Shown: positions 57,101-64,000 of the stretch, piece by piece | Layout of the letters: the number at the start of each line of letters is the position of its first letter | Position numbering within the stretch: the stretch's first letter is position 1 | DNA from: Magnaporthiopsis rhizophila | Lineage: Eukaryota > Ascomycota > Sordariomycetes > Magnaporthales > Magnaporthaceae | Length of the DNA stretch: 64,000 nucleotides | NCBI GenBank assembly: GCA_003049465.1 | Contig: PYSS01000149.1 | Span: 1 to 64,000 of the forward strand | Direction: 5' to 3' | The notes under the pieces: generated by a model | The model's input: only the letters and a program-made list of their open reading frames with translations | Databases searched by the model: none | What the model was told of the DNA's origin: nothing | Translations under genes and position numbers: made by a program

Positions 57101-58373
57101 TCTGCGCGCGCAGGTGTCGGCCAACCAGAAGGGCATCTCGCTGATCGAGGGCCTGATTGAGGAGTACGGCGAGAGCACCGTCGACTTCTACATGGTGCAG
57201 ATCCAGAACAATGCCGAGTATTGCGTCCGCAGGCTTCTCAAAGAGGTCAGCAAGCGTTTCGAGGGCAAGGACCTGTCGGCCGAGGACTTTATGGACGAGG
57301 GGAGCCCCATCAGGCTCAAGGTCACCATCGATGCTGAAAAGGGCGAGGCTGTCTTTGACTTTGCCGGGACCGGACCTGAGATCTATGGGAATGTCAACGC
57401 CCCCGAGGCCATCACATACAGGTAAGAAGTCTGTCTTGATGCTGGCCGACCGACCAACACTAACCCTGGCATGGAAAATAGTGCCATCATCTACTGCCTG
57501 AGGTGTTTGATCTCTGAAGATATTCCTCTCAATCAGGGGTGCTTGAAGCCCATCCACGTCAAGATCCCTCCCAAGTCGCTCCTGTCGCCGTCGGATCGAG
57601 CGGCCGTTGTGGGAGGCAACGTGCTGACGAGCCAGCGCGTGACGGACGTCATCTTCAAGGCCTTCCAGGCGTGCGCTGCGAGCCAGGGATGCTGCAACAA
57701 CCTTACCTTTGGATTCGGCGGCAACGTGGCAGGGCAGGCCGAGGTCAAGGGGTTCGGCTACTACGAGACTATCTCGGGCGGGTCCGGGGCCGGGCCGACG
57801 TGGGAGGGCACCAGCGGCGTGCATGTGCATATGACGAACACGCGCATCACCGACTCGGAGATCTTTGAGCGGCGGTACCCCGTGCTGCTGCGCGAGTTCT
57901 CCATCCGGCCGGGGTCCGGCGGCAAGGGGCAGCACCGGGGCGGCGACGGCGTGATCCGCGATATCGAGTTCCGCATCCCGCTGCAGGTGTCGATCCTAAG
58001 CGAGCGCCGGGTCTATAAGCCATATGGAATGGCAGGCGGAGAGCCCGCCGAGTGTGGCCTCAACCTGTGGGTGAGGAAAGTGGCCAAGACGAGCTGGGAG
58101 AAGTCGCTCAAAAAGATTCAAGGTGGTGGCGGCGGCGACAAGGACAAGGACAAAGAGGGTGATGAGGTCGAGTACGAGGAGCGTTTCATCAACCTCGGGG
58201 CCAAGAACAGCGCGCCGATGCAGGCGGGCGACCGCATCATCATCAACACTCCCGGTGGCGGCGGCTGGGGCCCTGTTGGGCAGGCGAGCGCCTCGAACCG
58301 CAAAGCAGACCCGCAGGAGAGCTGGCGCAGAGGCACTCACGGTGCCAGGGAGGATGCCAGTCTGCAGGCATAG
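54174..58373 (+). CDS. OXP1: 5-oxoprolinase (ATP-hydrolysing)
   Basis: Opens 5-oxoproline to glutamate with ATP in the gamma-glutamyl (glutathione) cycle; cytosolic. A protein of 1379 residues from two exons, 54174-57421 and 57482-58373, with a 60-nt intron holding a CTAAC branch. Order of domains: HydantoinaseA N-terminal (IAIDRGGTFTDCVG near residue 22), HydantoinaseA (GFDMGGTSTDVSRYGEGRYDH near 350, AGGGSRLFF, AGAHPGPACYRKGG) and, from about 785, HydantoinaseB (SVFGHRFMAIAEQMG, NVKERLDFSCAIFD, HLPVHLGSM, SYGGTHLPD). The end carries GAKNSAPMQAGDRIIINTPGGGGWG. Length fits fungal Oxp1 (about 1280-1350) plus small insertions. Met7 (54192) is an alternative start. All three blocks are intact, so it is probably active. 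Confidence 0.96.
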
Positions 58374-58863
58374 AGGCGGTGGTGAATCTGTAGTGATGGT
58401 TGGGGAAAGTCGCCACTGACAGCTGTTTGTGTGACCTGGATTTCGGATTACATGCTGCAGATCTTACTTGGCGTGGTAGTTCCATGAGATTCTGTTCAAT
58501 CCCAGGCAGATAGCTCGGATCCAAATGGACATCGATAAATGTCTAACATGGAACATTAAGATCTGGATAGAGCCACAGTTATGTGATGTTGCTTGTGAAT
58601 GGCGACCTCTAGAAGAGTGGGAAAACAGAAAAAGGGGCATAACTTGAAATAGTCAGCTTATGTGAGGATGACGGCTGGGATCCACGATCTATCGCTGACA
58701 TCTGCCCTATAAAGAAGCTGCCCCGGCGGGCTACAGCAGCAAACCCCGCCATTTAGCGGCAGGTTAATGCCGCTGTGAAACGGGCATTACAGCGTGCGGT
58801 GTTTCCCGCCGACGGACCACCCGGCCGCAGCCACCGCGAGAAACGCGCAAAAGCAATACAAAG
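58374..58863. promoter_or_regulatory. Promoter/leader of the adenosine deaminase gene with overlapping hairpins
   Basis: The 490 bp before the start codon hold two mutually exclusive stem-loops: AGCGGCA/TGCCGCT (58755-58761 with 58768-58774, 6-nt loop) and TAATGCC/GGCATTA (58765-58771 with 58783-58789). They share bases, so only one can form at a time. Whether they are transcribed is unknown. Confidence 0.4.
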
Positions 58864-60687
58864 ATGTCGTTGTTCACGGACGAGGAGTGGGCAGAGACGG
58901 AAAAGGAGATTCCGCAGCCGGCCGACGGGCTGGTGCAAAAGTACCTGCAAGGGCGCGAAGGGCTGGTGGCGCAGGAGGCCAGCCAGCGCAGCGACCACAC
59001 GTTCCGGCAGTCGCTGTCGCCCATCGCCCGGCGGGCGAGCGCCATCGTGGACCGGATCCGGGCCGATGAGATGGCGCGCGTGTGGACGCCGCAGCTCGAG
59101 GAGGCCATCGCGACGCGCGAGGCGGGGAACGTCACGGTGCACCCGGGCATGATGTTCGGGCTGGCCAAGGACGCCATGGAGACGACGGAGCTGTGGCGCG
59201 TCGTGCGCCGGCTGCCCAAGGGCGCCCTGCTGCACGCCCACAACGACGCCATGGTCGACTTTGGGTTCCTGATCGGCGTCGTGCTCGACACGCCCGGCAT
59301 GCACGTCGCCTGTGGGGACTCGCACCTCGCCACCGACGATGCCCGGCGGGAGCGTACGCCCGTCTTTCGGTTTTTGAGAGAGACGCCGGCTGCCGCGGCC
59401 GCCACAAGGGCAGGGGCCCCCATGTCCATATGGTCCGAGGACTACATCCCGGGGACGTTTGTGCCTGCTCTGCGCGCCGCCGAGACGTTCCCCCGCCCCA
59501 ACTGTGGTGGTGGTGGCGGGCGGCCCGCGTTCGAGGCCTGGCTCAAGTCCCGCGTCACCATCTCGCGCACCGACGCCACGGAGCAGCACCACGGCCAGGA
59601 CCACATCTGGGACAAGTTCGTGCGCTGCTTCGAGATCGCGGGGTCCATGCTGCTGTACGAGCCCGTGTTCCGCGCGTTCCTGCGCCGCGTGCTGACGCTG
59701 CTGCACGACGACGGCGTCGCCTGGGCCGAGCTCCGGCACACGTGGCCGCTCGGCTACTGCCGCGAGGGCCGCGACGAGCCCGAGGACGACTACCTGCACA
59801 TGTTTGGCGTGCTGGACGACGAGGTCGCCAGCTTCAGGCGCGCGCACCCGGACTCCTTCTGGGGCCTGCGCATGATCTGGTCGTCGCACCGCGCCGCGCC
59901 CGCCCGGTCCATGGCGGCCGACATGATGCTGTGCGTCGAGACCAAGCAGGCGTTCCCGCACCTCGTGTCCGGCTACGACGTGGTCGGGCAGGAGGATAAA
60001 GGCCCCCCGCTCAAGACGCTGTTCCCCATCCTGGCCTGGTTCCGCAAGCTGTGCGCTGACGAGGGCGTCACCATCCCCCTTTTCTTACACGCGGGCGAGA
60101 CGCTGGGCGACGGGACCGAGACGGACGGGAACCTGTTCGACGCCGTGCTGCTGGGCGCCCGCCGCGTCGGCCATGCCTTCTCGCTGTACAAGCACCCGCT
60201 GCTCGTCGAGCTCGTCAAGGACCGCCGCATCCTCGTCGAGAGCTGCCCCATCAGCAACGAGGTGCTGCGCCTCTGCTCCAGCGTCACGGCCCACCCGCTG
60301 CCCGCGCTGCTGGCGAGGGGGGTGCCCTGCGCCCTCAGCAACGACGACCCGGGCATGCTCGGCCACGACACGGCCGGCGCCACCCACGACTTTTGGTCCG
60401 CCCTGCAAGGGTGGGACAACCTCGGCCTGGCCGGCCTGGGCTCGCTGGCGGAGAACAGCGTGCGCTGGGCCGCGTTCGAGGACGAGGACGACGCCGCCTG
60501 GGTCCAGGGCGTCAAGGAGGCGTCCCTAGGGTCCGGCGTCAAGGCCCAGCGTCTGAAGGAGTGGGCCGTCGCGTGGGAGGAGTTTTGCCTGTGGGTTGTT
60601 ACCGAGTATGGTGATCGCTATCCGGACGAAGAGGAGATAGATGGTGGATGCAGCGGGATAGGCGTGTGTGAGGATGCTAGAAAGTAA
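58864..60687 (+). CDS. Adenosine deaminase-related protein (ADGF/ADA2-type)
   Basis: Predicted purine deaminase of 607 residues, single exon. The metal-dependent amidohydrolase motifs are present: GALLHAHNDAMVDF (near 122-135; His-X-His), FLHAGETLGDGTETDGN (near 408), GHAFSLYKHP (near 437), ESCPISNEVL (near 459) and SNDDPGMLG (near 491). This is the longer, ADGF-like branch with an N-terminal helical extension, not the 350-residue classical enzyme. There is no signal peptide (MSLFTDEEWAE), so it should act inside the cell, unlike animal ADA2. An Ala/Gly-rich loop (about 176-185) and a poly-Gly stretch (about 217-221) look like fungal insertions. Substrate (adenosine versus other purines) is inferred from family only. 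Confidence 0.9.
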   Translation: MSLFTDEEWAETEKEIPQPADGLVQKYLQGREGLVAQEASQRSDHTFRQSLSPIARRASAIVDRIRADEMARVWTPQLEEAIATREAGNVTVHPGMMFGLAKDAMETTELWRVVRRLPKGALLHAHNDAMVDFGFLIGVVLDTPGMHVACGDSHLATDDARRERTPVFRFLRETPAAAAATRAGAPMSIWSEDYIPGTFVPALRAAETFPRPNCGGGGGRPAFEAWLKSRVTISRTDATEQHHGQDHIWDKFVRCFEIAGSMLLYEPVFRAFLRRVLTLLHDDGVAWAELRHTWPLGYCREGRDEPEDDYLHMFGVLDDEVASFRRAHPDSFWGLRMIWSSHRAAPARSMAADMMLCVETKQAFPHLVSGYDVVGQEDKGPPLKTLFPILAWFRKLCADEGVTIPLFLHAGETLGDGTETDGNLFDAVLLGARRVGHAFSLYKHPLLVELVKDRRILVESCPISNEVLRLCSSVTAHPLPALLARGVPCALSNDDPGMLGHDTAGATHDFWSALQGWDNLGLAGLGSLAENSVRWAAFEDEDDAAWVQGVKEASLGSGVKAQRLKEWAVAWEEFCLWVVTEYGDRYPDEEEIDGGCSGIGVCEDARK

Positions 60688-60984
60688 ATGAACAAATACA
60701 CGATATACGATTTAAGGGCAACCTATTTTGCAATTACTTTTAAACTTGGATTACAGAATAGAAGTAAGTAAACGAGGAAGCCAACTCGCGACTTACCGGG
60801 GCAGGACGGCAACTACTTGCAACAAATGCCTGCCTCCCTGGCCAACTTGACTGCCCAACATGGTACACGCTTTACTCAATTTATCTCGGGCGTAACGTAC
60901 AGTGCGAGGTATGTACACCCCGACCAGCTGGAAGAAAACGGCAGTTAACAGCTGACTGGATATGGTTAAGCCATACACGAACGG

Positions 60985-61041
<57 letters not shown>

Positions 61042-61049
61042 ANNNNNNN

Positions 61050-61092
<43 letters not shown>

Positions 61093-61139
61093 GAAAAAAA
61101 CGGTCGAATGCTTGCACACCACAGGCGCTCCGGGAATCG
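60688..61139. other. Intergenic region with a long A/T tract and assembly gap
   Basis: Contains an A run from about 60985 to 61083 interrupted by seven Ns (61043-61049). The true length of the tract is unknown. On the minus strand it is a T run directly downstream of the tRNA-like cluster. Confidence 0.8.
61043..61049. other. Seven-base N gap within poly-A
   Basis: An undetermined stretch inside a homopolymer; likely an assembly join. Translations across it are meaningless. Confidence 0.95.
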
Positions 61140-61203
61140 AGCCCGATGTGGGGTTCGAACCCGCAGCCTTGAGATCACGCTCTACCGATTGAGCTAACCG
61201 GGC
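61140..61203 (-). pseudogene. tRNA-Lys-like pseudogene lacking the anticodon loop
   Basis: Minus strand reads GCCCGGTTAGCTCAATCGGT, then AGAGCGTGA and straight on to TCTCAAGGCTGCGGG. The seven acceptor pairs (GCCCGGT with ATCGGGC), D arm and the GGTTCGAACCC T loop are present. About nine bases that should hold the anticodon loop are missing, so the RNA is 63 nt plus the discriminator base. The T stem has a C-A mismatch. The remaining sequence resembles fungal tRNA-Lys, whose lost segment would include the anticodon. It cannot decode as it stands. Confidence 0.75.
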
Positions 61204-61209
61204 CGTTGG

Positions 61210-61283
61210 CTCCGATACGGGGGAATCGAAACCCGGTGCTCGGCAGTGAGAGTGCCGGATGTTAGCCACTACACTATATCGGA
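61210..61283 (-). tRNA. tRNA-Glu(CUC)-like, aberrant T arm
   Basis: Minus strand begins TCCGATATAGTGTAGTGGCT, ends TATCGGAG, and has a good anticodon stem (CGGCA/TGCCG) around CTCTCAC, giving anticodon CUC. The acceptor stem is seven perfect pairs. At 74 nt it is two longer than normal tRNA-Glu: the T arm reads CCGGGTTTCGATTCCCCCG, with extra T and C bases and a mismatch. It may be a decayed copy or hold small sequencing errors in homopolymers. Confidence 0.65.
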
Positions 61284-62110
61284 TTTGCTCGGAAGAGTGT
61301 GTCTTTTTTTGTTGGAGACCGACGTGCTGTTAGTGGGGTTATAACAATAAAGAGATTTCACATGCTAAGTTGCGTGATCAACCGGGGATGATGGCGAGAA
61401 AACGGGGCGACTGCGGCCGGGTTAAAGCCGCCGAGGAGCAGGTGGAAGAAAGAGTGGACGAGGTATAGAATCCGCGTGGCGGGTTGCCAACTCTGTTGTC
61501 ATCATCATTGCCACTGTCACAATATCGTTACAGCATCTTTTTACTCCTGACCGGACATTTTCGTAACCACCCAAGAAAGGCACTATGATGTCTAAAAACG
61601 GCTGGCGGTTTGCGATTCATGGCCGAGCCGCGATATGTCTGCCTGCCACCGTCCGACTCAGTGATCGGCGTGCTTCGCGTCTCGTCATTTCGGAAACAGA
61701 GACAGCCGTTCTCTTTGGCACCGATTCTGGCACACGAGACTAGGTATGCTAGTTGTAACAGTCAGCATTGAACAAACCCAGTTGAGGCAAGTACAAGCAG
61801 ACCGTCCAAGTGACATCGTTCAGACATGTTTGAGAAGATTTGGTAACGCGGTTGTTTTCGGCATACATCCAGATTTATAGACTCGACCGTTCAGGAGAAC
61901 AAGCGAGCCTCCGGAGTGTTCGATGGCCCCGCGGCAGTCATCACGCGATGATTATGGGTTGGTGCGGTGCCTTGACTATATCAAGGGAGCAGGCAAAGTA
62001 AATAGGAGGGCTCACCTATGGTCCTTGACCGAGACCTCTGATGCGAGTAAGCTATGCGGCGCTGTCAAGACGGCGCCGCGAGTGGATTTCTAGCTTGGGC
62101 CACGACCAGG
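61284..62110. other. Intergenic region between the tRNA-like cluster and RRP7
   Basis: Upstream of the minus-strand tRNA-like sequences and downstream of RRP7. No further gene is recognised. Confidence 0.5.
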
Positions 62111-63130
62111 TCATGCCTCGGGCTTAAGCTTTCGCTTCTCCCTGAGCTGTTGCAACTTGGTCCTGTCGGCCTCGAAGCGCCGAACAAGCGCGTCATGCTC
62201 GGCCTTTTGCTTCTCCCGCTGCTGGAAGCGGTAGAATCCGCCCGATAGCTCCGCCTTGCGACGTTCCTCCCTCTCGGCCAGGCGCTGCCTGGACCGCTCC
62301 GCCTCCTCCATGCTGACCGGGGCTGTCCTCGAGGATCCTCCGCGGGTAACCGTGATGAAGCCATCGGCATCGGCCTCGTTGCGTAGCCTCTTGGAGAGCT
62401 CGGCGGCCTCACGCTCACGCCTGTTGAATAGGGTAAAGAAGGAGTTTACGGCCGACTCTACCACATCGCGGTCCGGGTACGAGAGCTGGTTGTGGCCGCG
62501 AAGCCATGGGGCGCCCAACGGTGGCGGGGCGTCCTTGGCATCCCTGTCGACGCCCCAGACGGGGTACCTTTTGGTCTTGTGAAGCTTGGCCACGGCCTTG
62601 AGAACCATGCTGACGCTACGGTCGTCGGCGAGGAGGACTACTGCCGTGCTGCCGCTGCGCCTCAGCCGCCGTGGCCACGTCTCCAGCAGCGTCCTGGCGG
62701 CTTGGAGCTCTGCCCCCTCATCGTCATCCTCCACCTCGCCCCTTTTCCTCTTGTTGGAATTGTGCGCTGCCCGGGCCAGTCGGACGGCCTGGGACGGTAG
62801 TAGGGAAGCGCATTTGCTCCGCTTCTGGTCGTCGAGGAATGCAATGTCCTCGAACTTGCCAGCTCCAACGAGGGCGGCAAACAGGGCCCGAAAGTGAGCA
62901 ACGGTGCTATCGGTGGGGACGTTGGCCAGGAATAGAGATCGGTCGTCGTCGGGGCTGGGTATCTTGGGACTGTGGCGTCTCAGGTAGACGTGGTGCACAG
63001 CGACATGTGGGTATGCAGGCGAGGCGGGGAAGACGACAGGCAGGACAGAAAAGTCGCCGAGTGTGGCCGGCATGACGCCTGATTTTGCCGTGGCCCCTGG
63101 CGGCGAGGCCGCCGTGGTTCTGGGCCCCAT
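62111..63130 (-). CDS. RRP7: Ribosomal RNA-processing protein 7
   Basis: Nucleolar factor needed for 18S rRNA maturation and small-subunit assembly (UTP-C/CURI complexes in yeast). Single exon, 339 residues. The N-terminal half carries an RRM-like fold (SLFLANVPTDSTVAHFRALFAAL near 65-87). The C-terminal Rrp7 domain is diagnostic: DADGFITVTRGG near 252, GGFYRFQQREKQKAEHDALVRRFEADRTKL near 298, and a final LREKRKLKP. Acidic and basic patches (KRKRGEVEDDDEG) separate the two. The start at 63130 is the first Met in a conserved-looking reading frame; no intron is needed. Confidence 0.92.
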   Translation of the reverse strand: MGPRTTAASPPGATAKSGVMPATLGDFSVLPVVFPASPAYPHVAVHHVYLRRHSPKIPSPDDDRSLFLANVPTDSTVAHFRALFAALVGAGKFEDIAFLDDQKRSKCASLLPSQAVRLARAAHNSNKRKRGEVEDDDEGAELQAARTLLETWPRRLRRSGSTAVVLLADDRSVSMVLKAVAKLHKTKRYPVWGVDRDAKDAPPPLGAPWLRGHNQLSYPDRDVVESAVNSFFTLFNRREREAAELSKRLRNEADADGFITVTRGGSSRTAPVSMEEAERSRQRLAEREERRKAELSGGFYRFQQREKQKAEHDALVRRFEADRTKLQQLREKRKLKPEA

Positions 63131-64000
63131 GGCTTGGGCCGAGAGAGCAGCTGAGCAAGGGGCAAAGGACGGATGGAGGCCAGGATCTCACCAGTTGCAC
63201 AACAAGGCCGCGGGGTCTCGGAGCTAGGGTAGAGGAAAGGGAGGTTCCGCGACAGCGCTGTAAGGAGGGAAAGGCCTAACGAGGGTTGCCATGCGTGATG
63301 GGGAGTCTGGAACGGAGGACCGTCGCGATACAACGGCCAGAAACTTGCTGGGGGAAATTTTCTTGCGCAGTCGGCTGGATGATTTGCAGGATGTATATCT
63401 TATCGCGGCCCCACTCCGGGGGCAGCTGAAGGCTGGGTGGGTCCGTGCAGCTGCCCCCAACCTGCTGCGGTGAGCCGCACAAGGCAATCCGGCATCAAAG
63501 ACTAAGGCAGGGCGACTCAAGCGGCGCCGGGCAGGGGACCGTAGCTGAACACGTGGCCCTGGCAGGCTTCCAGCCTCTCGACGCTATGGGTTCCGCCCGA
63601 GGCTGAACATATAGCGTCTCTGCTGATTGATCGTCGTTTGCGCCCGCGTCGCCGGACGGGGGTCTTCCTGGCCAAGCAGAATCGTCCGCTGCCTGCCCGC
63701 ATCTCGCACCATTGTTCTCGCGTCCTTCTCTCGACTTTTCCGGCGTTAGGCCGACTCCGTTGGCGGCCCTCGGTAGCGGCACGAACCTTTAAGTTCTCGT
63801 CCTCGTGTCCGGAACATCTGCGCTGGCCAGCCTTGATATGAGCCGCGTGTCCGGAAACACATGTTGGCCTAACTGATTTCGGAAAGACTTCAAATTCTTC
63901 TTCCCATTGGACAAAGCATTGCTTAAAGTATGGGGACTACGCATATTTACTCACATTGTGGATGCTGGCCTGTGCCCAAAAAAGGTTGAGTTAAATCCAA
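63131..64000. other. RRP7 upstream region to window end
   Basis: Promoter of the minus-strand RRP7 gene. Several short GC-rich frames (for example 63495-63782 minus) have no recognisable domain. A gene beyond the window edge cannot be judged. Confidence 0.5.

Noticed and set aside
56646..57935. 429-codon minus-strand frame
   Set aside because: Shadow of 5-oxoprolinase, whose domains and splice site are clear on the plus strand.
1..64000. Secondary-metabolite cluster, CRISPR array or prokaryotic operon
   Set aside because: There are no backbone synthases, no spaced direct repeats of that type, and the genes are intron-bearing, functionally unrelated eukaryotic genes.

Overview
The window is nuclear DNA from a filamentous ascomycete, most likely a sordariomycete. 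Genes are GC-rich with short GT..AG introns that often carry a CTAAC-type branch site. Intergenic DNA is full of pyrimidine tracts and short tandem repeats. Marker families are a quelling-type Argonaute, an Opi3 methyltransferase, L-galactonate dehydratase and Zn2Cys6 regulators. I cannot fix the genus from sequence alone; wide gene spacing and TACCTAGGTA-like motifs would suit a Magnaporthales-like genome, but that is a guess. One 7-base N run inside a poly-A tract at about 61.04 kb marks an assembly gap.

Left part (0-23.7 kb) is gene-poor. It holds a Zn2Cys6 regulator (minus, 1.17-3.88 kb), a 5-exon protein farnesyltransferase beta subunit (plus, 8.47-10.78 kb), an 8.4 kb stretch with no recognisable gene, and a small two-exon dsRNA-binding-domain-like protein (plus, 19.1-20.4 kb).

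Middle part (23.7-47 kb) is housekeeping and metabolic. It holds GDP-mannose pyrophosphorylase (plus), an Apd1/Aim32-type thioredoxin-like Fe-S protein (plus), L-galactonate dehydratase (minus) and a single-exon 2857-residue membrane protein with three kinds of internal repeat (minus). These are followed by a pyridoxamine-phosphate-oxidase-like flavoprotein (plus), a membrane-anchored spermidine-synthase-like protein (minus) and, divergent from it, Opi3 (plus) with a 17-nt micro-exon.

Right part (47-64 kb) holds a 440-bp element with terminal inverted repeats and TA flanks, an Argonaute with an RGG-rich N-terminus, 5-oxoprolinase, an ADGF-type adenosine deaminase, a cluster of degenerate tRNA-derived sequences ending in a long T tract, and the rRNA-processing factor RRP7 (minus).

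The genes do not form one pathway or a secondary-metabolite cluster. Possible themes are RNA silencing (Argonaute plus the small dsRBD-like protein), membrane and cell-wall precursors (GDP-mannose, phosphatidylcholine, prenylation) and glutathione/purine turnover (5-oxoprolinase, adenosine deaminase). All exon borders were derived by hand from splice signals and reading-frame continuity.
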